Shown one piece after another: positions 23,768 through 31,745 of a stretch of 64,000 bases of DNA. The stretch lies in the NCBI GenBank assembly GCA_905181615.1, contig CAJIYH010000001.1, forward strand, positions 1 through 64,000, given 5' to 3'. The translations under genes and the position numbers were made by a program. Position 1 is the first letter of the stretch, and each line of letters starts with the position of its first letter. The DNA is from an uncultured Flavobacteriaceae bacterium. Lineage in GTDB: Bacteria; Bacteroidota; Bacteroidia; Flavobacteriales; Flavobacteriaceae. The notes beneath the pieces are model-generated. The model was given only the letters and a program-made list of their open reading frames with translations. It searched no databases and had not been told where the DNA came from.

Positions 23768-23808
23768 TGAAAAACCCCCACCGAAAGCAACAGCTAAAGT
23801 GAGGGCTT
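23768..23808. repeat. Terminator block B, copy 5 (hairpin only)
   Basis: CCCCCACC and GTGAGGG arms, without the CACTTGACC tail; 10 bp after block C. Confidence 0.75.
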
Positions 23809-23924
23809 TAAAAAATTAACTTTAACAATAAAATACCCTATTATGAAAAAGGTATTTATTAAATTTACATATTGACATCTTTGTAATACTATTAATTATA
23901 CGAAAGTTATAGAATTGTCTACCA

Positions 23925-23962
23925 AATCCAACTGAACTAAAGAAATTGCTACTAGGCAGCTA
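23925..23962 (+). pseudogene. SHOCT gene 3' remnant
   Basis: CTGAACTAAAGAAATTGC TACTAGGCAGCTAA corresponds to the end of the SHOCT gene at 503 (ELKKVILGN) and runs into block B in the same way. Confidence 0.5.
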
Positions 23963-23964
23963 AA

Positions 23965-24034
23965 CATAAAAAACCCCACCGAAAACAACAGCTAAAGTGA
24001 GGGCTAAAAAGCATCATTACCACTTGACCTTTAT
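23965..24034. repeat. Terminator block B, copy 6
   Basis: Arms CCCCACC and GTGAGGG, full tail to TTTATTTA; continues into the DUF5681 remnant. Confidence 0.75.
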
Positions 24035-24212
24035 TTATTCAATAACGTTAATATCTAATTGCTTAAATATTGGGGTTTCTGCATCTGTTATTTCTACATT
24101 TTGTTTGACCCCACCATAAGCCGAATCCATGAGAGCTTTATAAGCGTCTACATCGCCTAATTTTGCCTTACGAATAGAGCCAAAGTTATCATGTCTTCAT
24201 TGCTTAGAAGCT
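24035..24212 (-). pseudogene. DUF5681 (terminase-small-subunit-like) C-terminal remnant
   Basis: Reads LSNEDMI, then after a frameshift KLGDVDAYKALMDSAYGGVK, then ETPIFKQLDINVIE and stop, parallel to 29086-29402. Frameshift lies near 24180. Confidence 0.65.
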
Positions 24213-24288
24213 TTGTTGTTGACTAAACATAGGGTGTGTTTCATATGGATGCATACTGCTGTATATGTGTTACATAAATCTTGAATAA

Positions 24289-24322
24289 GGTTCGGGAATA
24301 AATTAGACTCGAACCCTTTTTT
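24289..24322 (+). terminator. Terminator-like hairpin
   Basis: Arms GGTTCG and CGAACC around a 15-base loop, then CTTTTTT. It insulates the DoxX-like gene from upstream remnants. Confidence 0.6.
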
Positions 24323-24368
24323 ATAGTGTCAGATTTTGTCAGATTAACATAACACAGATAGATTTAGT

Positions 24369-24376
24369 TATCTTTG
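24369..24376 (+). promoter_or_regulatory. TAnnTTTG -7 element (TATCTTTG)
   Basis: A perfect Bacteroidota -7 box only 2 bp before ATG 24379 and 5 bp before ATG 24382. The transcript would start at or after 24379, so it is leaderless or starts at 24382. Confidence 0.6.
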
Positions 24377-24378
24377 AC

Positions 24379-24831
24379 ATGATGAGAGAAACACTAAAAA
24401 ACATAACGGTATATTCCCTGAGCCTTTTTTATATAGGGGTGGGTTTTAAACATTTTACTGATATAGATTTTTTCCTTGTTATCGTTCCGCCATTCATCCC
24501 ATATCCTGAATTAATGGTTTATATATCAGGTCTATTTGAAATTGTTTTGGGGGCTTTGTTAATTCCAAGGAAAACTCGTAAATATGGAGCTTTGGGTTTA
24601 CTTGTTTTATTGATTGCAGTTTTCCCTGCAAACATTTATTTATTTACTTCTGAGATAGCCCAAAACACATTTGGAATTTCAAGACAGGATGCATTAATTA
24701 GGCTACCGTTTCAAGTCCCTTTAATGCTTTTAGCATATTGGCACTCTAAGACAGAAACCACAAAATCATTTGATGCTTTATGTGTAGTTCTATTTATTCC
24801 GACAATAATTTATTTTTTAACTTTAGGATAG
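24379..24831 (+). CDS. DoxX-like four-helix membrane protein
   Basis: 150 residues (148 if the second ATG at 24382 is used). Four hydrophobic helices; FYIGVGFKHFTDIDFFLVIV and YISGLFEIVLGALLIP follow the DoxX/MauE pattern of flavobacterial proteins that handle membrane redox chemistry. The promoter box is so close that translation must be leaderless. A different branch of the family from the gene at 22436. Confidence 0.7.
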   Translation: MMRETLKNITVYSLSLFYIGVGFKHFTDIDFFLVIVPPFIPYPELMVYISGLFEIVLGALLIPRKTRKYGALGLLVLLIAVFPANIYLFTSEIAQNTFGISRQDALIRLPFQVPLMLLAYWHSKTETTKSFDALCVVLFIPTIIYFLTLG

Positions 24832-24886
24832 ATCAATTTCCAGGTGGGATTACTTTAGTTTAAGAATACCCCCGATGAAAAAGTGA

Positions 24887-24920
24887 GCTTTAAAAACAGT
24901 TTTGTGTCTTGCTGATTATG
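24887..24920 (+). repeat. Leader repeat A, copy 9
   Basis: GAGCTTTAAAAACAGTTTTG then TGTCTTGCTGATT and the ATG at 24918; the spacer is shorter than in copy 1. Confidence 0.65.
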
Positions 24921-25064
24921 AAATATATAATTAATAACCGTTGCAATTGCAAATGCTCTCCCTACGAAAATGACGGGAGTTGTGAAAACTGTACTTGTGA
25001 CCCTTGTAATTATTCAAATTGTGATTGCGATAAGTCGTTTGACCCGATGCCTTTGTATGGTTAA
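24918..25064 (+). CDS. Cysteine-rich 48-residue protein, metallothionein-like
   Basis: 48 residues with nine cysteines at 9, 11, 13, 22, 25, 27, 30, 35 and 37, arranged CxCxC, CxxCxCxxC and CxC. CxC and CxxC clusters with asparagine, aspartate and lysine between them are typical of metal-binding mini-proteins, and there is no signal peptide. No known bacterial metallothionein family (SmtA/BmtA) is matched closely. The dedicated leader A copy in front supports expression. Cytosolic metal binding or storage is inference. Confidence 0.5.
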   Translation: MKYIINNRCNCKCSPYENDGSCENCTCDPCNYSNCDCDKSFDPMPLYG

Positions 25065-25196
25065 GCTAATTCTAGTTTATTTATGGCTTTAGTCAATCCA
25101 ACAATTTATTTTGCAGTTGACGTATTGAACATAATGAAGTTCTTCGTTGTCTGCTACATTAGTATTGGAGTTAATTGACAAAAGAAAAACAAGTCA

Positions 25197-25268
25197 TAAA
25201 AAACCCCCACCGAAAACAACAGCTTAAGTGAGGGCTACAAAACATCAATACCACTTAACCTTTATTTA
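25197..25268. repeat. Terminator block B, copy 7
   Basis: Arms CCCCCACC and AAGTGAGGG, tail to TTTATTTA; followed by a DUF5681 tail and then the last codons of the 19347-type gene (25305-25340). The whole 25230-25340 segment is parallel to 19276-19385. Confidence 0.75.
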
Positions 25269-25365
25269 TTAAATAACGTCAATGTCTAATTGCTTAAATA
25301 TTGGCTGTTCTGTTTCTGTTGTTTAATTAATTTTATGACTACTTTTGATAAAATATTAATCCTAA

Positions 25366-26013
25366 ATGAGAAGCTTTTTTTTGTTATTAATGCTTCTACC
25401 TCTTTTCTTGTTTTCTCAAGAGAGTGAATTAGTTAGTAATACAAGTGAAGGTTTCAAAGGTATTTCCATAGGATTACTTTTCGAGGCTCAAACTAAATAT
25501 CCTAACCCATATTATGGTCCTAATGTTGGAGGATTATTTGACGATGGATCTTATCATTTTACAGTTGATGTTTATTATAAAAAATTCGTTTTTGGTTTTC
25601 AACTATCAGATGAATTTCTATACTTAGAAAAGTTTGATAATGGTGCTGCTTGGAAACCCAGAGGGTTTAACGGTAGTTATTCTTCTTTAACAAGATCGTA
25701 TTGGCTTACCCTTGGATATAATGTCATCAATAATATTAATTTGAAGTTAGGAATTGGTTTTAGAAGTGGATCAAAACAACCACTTACAAATCGAAGTCGT
25801 AAAGCTTCTGAGGTTGCTGAAAATTTTGATTATGAAAACCCTCTAATCATTTTTAATACATCCGATTCACTTAATGATTTTAGTGAAACTGATTATTCTC
25901 TATCCATTAACTACCCTATAACAGTTTATAAAAGATTTGGTATAGTCCCTGAAATAGGGTACACATTCAAACACGGAGGTTTATTAACGGGTTTTAGTAT
26001 TGTTTATCAATGA
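25366..26013 (+). CDS. Secreted outer-membrane protein
   Basis: 215 residues; signal peptide 1-17 ([12 protein letters not shown]). The mature part has repeated amphipathic strands ([69 protein letters not shown]) and ends in VYQ, consistent with a small beta-barrel. Its stop overlaps the start of the BspA-like gene (ATGA), so the two are co-transcribed and may form a barrel-lipoprotein pair. Confidence 0.6.
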   Translation: MRSFFLLLMLLPLFLFSQESELVSNTSEGFKGISIGLLFEAQTKYPNPYYGPNVGGLFDDGSYHFTVDVYYKKFVFGFQLSDEFLYLEKFDNGAAWKPRGFNGSYSSLTRSYWLTLGYNVINNINLKLGIGFRSGSKQPLTNRSRKASEVAENFDYENPLIIFNTSDSLNDFSETDYSLSINYPITVYKRFGIVPEIGYTFKHGGLLTGFSIVYQ

Positions 26014-27950
26014 AGAGATTATTACCCCTTTTAGCGTTATTGTTATTTAACGGTTGTTTTAATCACGACTCATTAGAAGACATAATCATTAAATACACCC
26101 TAGAGGTTTCAGCTGAAACAGGTGGATCGGTAAGCTCACCAGGAGGAGTTTACTATTCAGGAGAAACGGTAACGTTTACTGCCACCCCTAATTCTGATTA
26201 TTTTTTTTCAGGATGGTCTGATGGTACATCTATAAGCTCTCTAACCATACTAGTTAGTTCAGACCAAGTTATTACAGCCTCATTTGGTTTAATAGACATA
26301 ATACCGCCCACTATTTCGTTAGTAGGTTCGTCTACAATTAATATTAAATTAGATAATACTTTCACTGATCCTGGCGCTACTGCAACAGATAATATAGATG
26401 GAGATATAACATCTTCAATAATAACCTCAGGGACTGTTGACACTTCATCTACAGGTTCTTATACTATAGACTACAGTATTTCAGATGCTACTGGCAATAG
26501 CGCCTCAGTAACTAGAACAGTTGTTGTATACCAAGACACCACAGCTCCAATAATTACATTAACGGGATCATCTACAATCTATCTTGAAGCAGGAGTCACC
26601 TTTACAGATCCTGGAGCTACTGCTGAGGATGATGAAGATGGAGATATTACCTCTTCGATAACAACCTCAGGTACAGTTGATACTTCAATAGAAGGAACAT
26701 ATACCATTGTATATACTGTCTTAGATTCTTCAGACAACTCTGCTTCTGCAACTAGAACCATAACAGTTGACGACACAATAGCTCCTGTAATATCATTAAT
26801 AGGAGACGCAACAATTACTATTGAATTTGGAACTGCCTTTACAGATCCTGGTGCAACTGCCACAGACAGTATAGATGGAGATATTACTTCTTCAATAACA
26901 ACCTCAGGAACTGCTGACTCTTCAATAGCTGGAACATATACTATTGTATATTCAGTTATGGATAGTGGAGACAATTCAGCCTCAGTAACTAGAACAATCG
27001 TTGTACCAGACACTACTGCGCCAGTAATTGCATTAACAGGCTCAACCATAAACCTATACGTAGGAGCCACTTTCACCGACCCTGGAGCTACTGCGTCAGA
27101 TAATGAAGATGGTAACCTTACCTCTTCGATAATAACCTCTGGATCGGTTGATACCTCTACGGTTGGAACATATTCAATAACCTATTCTGTTTCTGATGCG
27201 GCTGGAAATAGTGCCTCAGTAACTAGATCAGTTATTATAGGCGTAGCACCATTAATCTATTTTGAAAATGGTACTTGTAAATGTCCCTTAGCAACAATAG
27301 GAGATACAGAGGTGATTAACGGAGTAACCTATACGGTAGTGGATAATACATCAATAACAACTCAAGTCGCAGCAGCAAATTATAATCTATGTACCACGCA
27401 GGTGAATAATATGAGTAATTTATTTTTAAATAACACCGCATTTAACACTGATATTGGTTTTTGGGATACATCTGGTGTGACTAATATGTCTGATATTTTT
27501 CGAGGTGCAGCAGCATTCAATCAAGACATAGGAAGCTGGAATACTTCTAGTGTGACTAAAATGAATGGTATGTTTCGACAAGCAACAGCATTTAATCAGG
27601 ATATTGGAAGTTGGAATACTTCTAGTGTGACTGATATGTCTAATATGTTTTGGGATACAGTGTTTAATCAAAATATAGGAAGCTGGAATACTTCTAGTGT
27701 GACAAATATGGGAGGTATGTTTGCATATGCCAGAGTATTTAATCAAAATATAGGCAGCTGGAATACTTCAAATGTTACTTCCTTTAATTCTATGTTTTAC
27801 TTTGCTCATAGATTTAATCAAGACATAGGAAGTTGGGATACTTCAAGTGTTACTTATTCAGGTTATATGTTTGTTAAAGCTTCTGATTTTAATCAAAATA
27901 TAGGTGGTTGGGATACTTCTAGTGTGACTAATATGCGATGGTATGTTTAA
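26010..27950 (+). CDS. BspA-like surface lipoprotein, N-terminal part of a frameshifted gene
   Basis: 646 residues as read. Lipobox ends at C16 (FNGC). Residues about 30-95 form a Listeria-Bacteroides-type repeat domain ([24 protein letters not shown]). Four DUF5011/HYR-like domains follow (about 97-180, 181-260, 261-340, 341-420), each with the pattern TFTDPGATA ... DGDITSSI ... VDTS. From about 440 a DUF285/BspA repeat array starts ([16 protein letters not shown], about 30 residues per unit). The frame breaks at 27938 by one extra base just before the ATGTTT of a repeat. The complete gene would reach 29022 (about 1000 codons). Likely an exported adhesion or binding protein with a C-terminal sorting-like end. 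Confidence 0.75.
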   Translation: MKRLLPLLALLLFNGCFNHDSLEDIIIKYTLEVSAETGGSVSSPGGVYYSGETVTFTATPNSDYFFSGWSDGTSISSLTILVSSDQVITASFGLIDIIPPTISLVGSSTINIKLDNTFTDPGATATDNIDGDITSSIITSGTVDTSSTGSYTIDYSISDATGNSASVTRTVVVYQDTTAPIITLTGSSTIYLEAGVTFTDPGATAEDDEDGDITSSITTSGTVDTSIEGTYTIVYTVLDSSDNSASATRTITVDDTIAPVISLIGDATITIEFGTAFTDPGATATDSIDGDITSSITTSGTADSSIAGTYTIVYSVMDSGDNSASVTRTIVVPDTTAPVIALTGSTINLYVGATFTDPGATASDNEDGNLTSSIITSGSVDTSTVGTYSITYSVSDAAGNSASVTRSVIIGVAPLIYFENGTCKCPLATIGDTEVINGVTYTVVDNTSITTQVAAANYNLCTTQVNNMSNLFLNNTAFNTDIGFWDTSGVTNMSDIFRGAAAFNQDIGSWNTSSVTKMNGMFRQATAFNQDIGSWNTSSVTDMSNMFWDTVFNQNIGSWNTSSVTNMGGMFAYARVFNQNIGSWNTSNVTSFNSMFYFAHRFNQDIGSWDTSSVTYSGYMFVKASDFNQNIGGWDTSSVTNMRWYV

Positions 27951-28398
27951 TTTTGCAACTTCATTTAATCAAGATATAGGGAGTTGGAATACTTCTAGTG
28001 TGACAACGTTATGGAATACGTATGTTTTATATAGCAACTGCATTCAATCAAGATATTGGAAGTTGGAATACTTCTAGTGTTACTAGTATGTACAAAATGT
28101 TTCAACAAGCAACAGTCATTCAATCAAGACATAGGAAGCTGGGATACCTCAAGTGTGACTAATATGTTTTATCATGTTTTACAATACCCTTTTTAATCAA
28201 AATATCGGTGGTTGGAATACTTCAAGTGTAACTAATATGGGAGATATATTTAATAATGCAAGAGTATTTAATCAAAATATCGGTGGTTGGAATACTTCGA
28301 ATGTCACTGAGTATGGCATCGTATGTTTAATGCAGCGTATGCATTTGATCAAAATATAGGAGGCTGGAATACTTCTAACGTGACTTTTATGCGGGCCT
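27951..28398 (+). pseudogene. BspA-like repeat array with multiple frameshifts
   Basis: All three frames hold pieces of the repeat ([14 protein letters not shown] and so on). Breaks occur near 27938, 28018, 28118, 28168, 28315 and 28398; five of six have one or two extra bases directly before the ATGTTT that encodes Met-Phe in each unit. The remaining break (28118) lies within an ATTCAATCAA unit. Flanking sequence is intact. Confidence 0.75.
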
Positions 28399-29022
28399 AT
28401 GTTTTCTCAAGCATTTGCATTTAACAATGGCGGCAGTAACAGCATTAACAATTGGGATACATCGAATGTGACTTCTATGCAAAGTATGTTTCAACATACT
28501 TTATTATTCAATCAAAATATAGGAGGTTGGAATACTTCTAGTGTGACTAATATGAGACAAATGTTTTATGATTCCAGAAATTTTAATAATGGTGGGAGTA
28601 ACAGTATTAATAATTGGGATGTTTCAAGTGTCACCAATATGAAGTATCTCTTCCAGCAGGCTTATAATTTCAATCAAGATATAGGGAATTGGAATACTTC
28701 TAATGTAACTGACATGGAATTTATGTTTAGAGCAGCAATATTATTTAATCAAGATATAGGAGACTGGAATACTTCTAGTGTTACGACTATGTATCAGATG
28801 TTTGATGGTGCATCAGCATTTAATCAACCTCTTACAAGAGATGGTAACAAATGGAATACTTCGAATGTGACTAATATGACAGAAATGTTTAAAAATACTT
28901 CATCATTTAATCAAGACTTAACAAGTTGGTGTGTTACCAATATATTAGCTGAACCAGCTAATTTCGCAACATCTTCGGCACTTACAAACGCTAATAAACC
29001 AGTCTGGGGAACTTGTCCTTAG
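28399..29022 (+). CDS. BspA-like surface protein, C-terminal part
   Basis: 207 residues, uninterrupted: seven DUF285 repeats ([20 protein letters not shown]) with two longer loops ([12 protein letters not shown]), then a C-terminal cap ([21 protein letters not shown]) that is the normal end of flavobacterial BspA-like proteins. It has no signal sequence, so it is the end of the gene at 26010 and not an independent protein. Confidence 0.7.
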   Translation: MFSQAFAFNNGGSNSINNWDTSNVTSMQSMFQHTLLFNQNIGGWNTSSVTNMRQMFYDSRNFNNGGSNSINNWDVSSVTNMKYLFQQAYNFNQDIGNWNTSNVTDMEFMFRAAILFNQDIGDWNTSSVTTMYQMFDGASAFNQPLTRDGNKWNTSNVTNMTEMFKNTSSFNQDLTSWCVTNILAEPANFATSSALTNANKPVWGTCP

Positions 29023-29024
29023 TA

Positions 29025-29085
29025 AAAAAAACCAAAGCAACTGCTAACTGAGGGCTACAAAACATCAATGCCACTTAACCTTTAT
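29025..29085. repeat. Terminator block B, copy 8 (5' arm lost)
   Basis: The CCCCCACC arm is missing (AAAAACCAAAGCAACTGC), so the hairpin cannot form; the tail to TTTATTTA is intact. Confidence 0.65.
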
Positions 29086-29402
29086 TTAATCAATAACGTC
29101 AATATCTAATTGCTTGAATATTGGGGTTTCTCCTTCTGTTATTTCTACATTTTGTTTTACTGCTCCATAAGCTGAATCCATGAGCGCCTTATAGGCGTTT
29201 ACATCGCCTTTCTTTGCCTTATGAATAAGAGCTAGTATTATCATGTCTTCATTGCTAAGAAGCTCTTTAATCCCTGTTAATGGGTTTACTTCTTCTTGAA
29301 GATAGGCTAAGTATATTCGAGCTATTGTCTTTCTATTCAATGAACCTTTTGTTCGTCCACTTGGATTACCTGATTCCCCCTTCTTAAACCTGTTTAAATT
29401 TT
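29086..29402 (-). pseudogene. DUF5681 (terminase-small-subunit-like) gene, N-terminally truncated
   Basis: The minus strand is open for about 105 codons: NRFKKGESGNPSGRTKGSLN, then RKTIARIYL, KKGDVNAYKALMDSAYG, and the end ETPIFKQLDIDVID. FKKGxSGNPxGRxKGSxNRKT is the DUF5681 signature found in phage terminase-small-subunit-like proteins. No start codon precedes the signature before a stop at 29404, so the first 5-10 codons have been lost. The longest of five related ends in the window. A shorter form starting with TTG at 29340 is possible but would lack the signature. Confidence 0.65.
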
Positions 29403-29416
29403 TTTATCTTTAGGGT

Positions 29417-30106
29417 ATGAAGAAATTGGTTGCCAAATATTTACTTGAGTTCCTAGTTATTGTAATTGGGATCTCTTTATCATTCTACATTGAAAAAGAA
29501 AACGAAAACACTTACAGAGACAACTTAAAAAATCAATCACTTAAAAGAATTTTAGAAAATATAGCCGATGACACTAGGGATTTTAAATTTAATCAAGAAG
29601 CCTTAAAAAGAGCAATTCATTCAACGAATTGGATAATTGATAGAAACAGAAAATTAAAAATGTATTCAAGAGACTCAATAGGTTTTCATCTTAATAGAGC
29701 TATTTATTTTAATACCATATTTGTAGATAACCAAGAGGAGTATCGTGGTCTTCAAAATTCTGGATTAATGGAAATGATTGAAAACGAAAATCTTGTTTCG
29801 AATATTCAAGGCAAATATGTATCACACGAGTTTTTTAAAAAAATAGAAAGTTTGATCATGGAAAAAGCTAAATATCTAGATGAATTTTCATATAATAATT
29901 TAAAATATAAAAGCGATAGTCTTGACGATTTAGGTCTTCAGTTTGACAGAATATTTGTGGGAACAAAAGGTATTCCTGACAATATAATTGAAGTTTTATA
30001 TGACAAGAGATTTTTTCAAAGTTATTATTTTAGGAGTATTGAAAGGAGAATGAAAAATGATCAAGAGTTAATTGATATTATCAAAGGAGAAATTAATTTA
30101 GAATAG
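29417..30106 (+). CDS. DUF6090-like membrane-anchored protein
   Basis: 229 residues. One N-terminal membrane helix (LLEFLVIVIGISLSFYIE) followed by a long helical, charged periplasmic part. The opening EFLVIVIGISLSFYIEKENE matches DUF6090 and relatives in Flavobacteriaceae (pattern EFLVVVxGIxLGFxVxxWNE). Function unknown. A near-consensus box (TATCTTTA) lies 8 bp before the ATG, immediately where the DUF5681 remnant is cut. Confidence 0.65.
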   Translation: MKKLVAKYLLEFLVIVIGISLSFYIEKENENTYRDNLKNQSLKRILENIADDTRDFKFNQEALKRAIHSTNWIIDRNRKLKMYSRDSIGFHLNRAIYFNTIFVDNQEEYRGLQNSGLMEMIENENLVSNIQGKYVSHEFFKKIESLIMEKAKYLDEFSYNNLKYKSDSLDDLGLQFDRIFVGTKGIPDNIIEVLYDKRFFQSYYFRSIERRMKNDQELIDIIKGEINLE

Positions 30107-30193
30107 CTCAAGATTTTGAAGAGTTAGAAGATATTATTTCAGAAAATTAATTGAAAGAACTATAGGTTCAGCTTCTTTTATAGATATTAAAAA

Positions 30194-30266
30194 ATAAAAA
30201 AACCCACTGAAAGCAACAGCTAAAGTGAGGGTTACAAAGACATCATTACCACTTGACCTTTATTTA
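30194..30266. repeat. Terminator block B, copy 9
   Basis: AACCCACTGAAAGC variant of the 5' arm with GTGAGGG; tail to TTTATTTA, then a different minus-strand tail (KATIPEEDIDVID and stop, 30264-30310). Confidence 0.7.
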
Positions 30267-30429
30267 ATCAATAACGTCTATATCCTCTTCAGGAATAGTT
30301 GCTTTTAGAAAGCATTTACCTCATTAATTATATATTCAATATATTTGAGTTAGACTCCTGGTTGTGATAAAAAAACCTAGTAGAGATGCTGAAGAGTTTC
30401 TTATATTTGAGGATATAACTGATTATACT

Positions 30430-30780
30430 ATGAAAATAATTTTATTTGTCTTTTTCTTTTTTGTCTTTATTCCAAAAGGACATTCCCAAGAATGGGTTAT
30501 TGTGGATATTGTAAATCAAACCTCTAGAGAATTATCTGTAATGATTGATGATGGTGGAGACAAAATAAATAGAAAAAAAATCAAAAACCCTTCTATTGTC
30601 AATCTCATAAATGAATATCAGAATAATGGTTTCACCCTGGAAAAAGTAACATCTGGAATAGAACTTGACATTAACGGAAATATTCCATTAAGTAATAACA
30701 ACCGAGGGAATAATTTTGGTTTTTCAAATTTGACATTTTCAAATAATAACAGAATAATGCTTTGGTTTAAAAAAGAATAA
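30430..30780 (+). CDS. Secreted protein of unknown family
   Basis: 116 residues from ATG at 30430 (the start at 30364 adds 22 residues before the signal peptide). Signal peptide 1-19 (FFVFIPKGHSQ). The mature part (NQTSRELSVMIDDGGDKINR ... LINEYQNNGFTLEKV) looks like a small mixed alpha/beta domain; the phrase LxxxxxNGFxLxxV is common in flavobacterial exported proteins. Ends in an asparagine-rich stretch (SNNNRGNNFG). Confidence 0.55.
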   Translation: MKIILFVFFFFVFIPKGHSQEWVIVDIVNQTSRELSVMIDDGGDKINRKKIKNPSIVNLINEYQNNGFTLEKVTSGIELDINGNIPLSNNNRGNNFGFSNLTFSNNNRIMLWFKKE

Positions 30781-30783
30781 AAC

Positions 30784-30894
30784 TAAATCCCAGGCATATC
30801 CACTTCATTAAGTTCTAATATTACAATGCGCTTTACCAAGAATGAAACAAGCTACTAATGAAGTCTGTGAAGACTTGCTATTGTTTTTGGAATG
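30784..30894. repeat. Tail block C, copy 7, extended
   Basis: CCCAGGCATATCCACTTC then the ACCAAGAATGAAACAAGC part and a plus-strand end ATNEVCEDLLLFLE and stop, then leader A directly. It links the two tail types (7592 and 2864 forms). Confidence 0.65.
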
Positions 30895-30948
30895 AAAACA
30901 AGCTTTAAAAACAGTTTTGTACATTGTATTGATAAATTAGATATTATG
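30892..30948 (+). repeat. Leader repeat A, copy 10
   Basis: Identical to copy 1 from CTTTAAAAACAG to GATATTATG, including the upstream ATGAAAACAAG. Confidence 0.8.
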
Positions 30949-31152
30949 AAAATGGATAAAGAAGAAGAAAAATTTCTTAAAAAGCTTAAACAACCAACTT
31001 TTATATTTCTTCAGGCTCTCAATCTAATTAGCGTGATATTAGGTATTATTTATTTCTTTGTAGACGATAACGATTTATACCTTATTTTATTTTTAATCTG
31101 TGGATTTACAAGTTTATTTATTGAATACATAAGAAGAAAAAATAAATCGTAA
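30946..31152 (+). CDS. Small two-helix membrane protein
   Basis: 68 residues from ATG at 30946. A charged N-terminus (MDKEEEKFLKKLKQ), two hydrophobic helices (FIFLQALNLISVILGIIYFF; YLILFLICGFTSLFIEY) and a basic end (RRKNKS). A longer reading from 30892 would translate leader A. No known family. It forms one clean cassette: leader A, gene, block B, then the next leader A. Confidence 0.55.
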   Translation: MKMDKEEEKFLKKLKQPTFIFLQALNLISVILGIIYFFVDDNDLYLILFLICGFTSLFIEYIRRKNKS

Positions 31153-31271
31153 AAAACCCCCACCGAAAGCATCACCTAAAGTGAGGGCTAAAAAGCATCA
31201 ATACCACTTGCCCATTATTTACAAGCTTTAAAAACAGTTTTGTACATTGTATTGATAAATTAGATATTATG
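31151..31271 (+). repeat. Block B (copy 10) joined to leader A (copy 11)
   Basis: Hairpin arms CCCCCACC and GTGAGGG, tail CACTTGCCCATTATTTA, then CAAGCTTTAAAAACAG immediately. The clearest B-A junction in the window. Confidence 0.8.
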
Positions 31272-31745
31272 AAAAAAACAACTGCCCTATTGATATTACT
31301 TGCGACTATAATCCTTCCTGTTTCTTGTGTTAATGAGATTCAAAAAATAACAGAAGAAGAAGTAAGAACCGCTTTTGATGAATTGTTTATAGCTGTTGAT
31401 GAAAATCCAAATGCATTTAGAGAATTAGTCACTGAGGACTTTATTATTTTTGAAAATAGTAGACGTTATAATACCGATGAATTTATTGAATTTATTTCTG
31501 GATTAAACGTTGATGAAAAAAAGCGAACTTTTAAAAACATAATAATTGATACCGATATTAATTCTGCGCACATCACATTAGACCATCATGGTGAATTTAT
31601 AGTTAATACACCCGAGGGAAAGCAAAAAATAGTTGTTGATTGGCTTGAAAGTGTTTATCTAGTGAAAGAAAAGGGGGAGTTGAAATTTAAGTTTTATTTT
31701 TCTGAAGCAATCAAAAACACTTCTATACCATTTAAAGAAAAATAA
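31269..31745 (+). CDS. NTF2-like (DUF4440-type) lipoprotein
   Basis: 158 residues. Lipobox ends at C17 (LPVSC). The body matches the NTF2-like fold: helices (ITEEEVRTAFDELFIAVDEN), FRELVTEDFIIFENSRRYNT, and strands DTDINSAHITLDHHGEFIV, then VVDWLESVYLVKEKGELK. Such lipoproteins are common in Bacteroidota and bind small ligands or act as scaffolds. Expressed from leader A copy 11. The last gene of the accessory region. Confidence 0.65.
   Translation: MKKTTALLILLATIILPVSCVNEIQKITEEEVRTAFDELFIAVDENPNAFRELVTEDFIIFENSRRYNTDEFIEFISGLNVDEKKRTFKNIIIDTDINSAHITLDHHGEFIVNTPEGKQKIVVDWLESVYLVKEKGELKFKFYFSEAIKNTSIPFKEK

Noticed and set aside
26198-27746. Minus-strand ORFs within the BspA-like gene
   Set aside because: Long mirror frames caused by the repetitive codons of the DUF5011 and DUF285 domains; no starts or domains of their own.
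13504-30310. Complete prophage or satellite
   Set aside because: Only fragments of methyltransferase, ParB-like and terminase-small-subunit-like genes are present; no integrase, capsid, portal, tail or lysis gene.
703-31221. CRISPR array made of the short repeats
   Set aside because: Repeats are spaced by whole genes and are not 25-40 bp units with uniform spacers; no cas genes.
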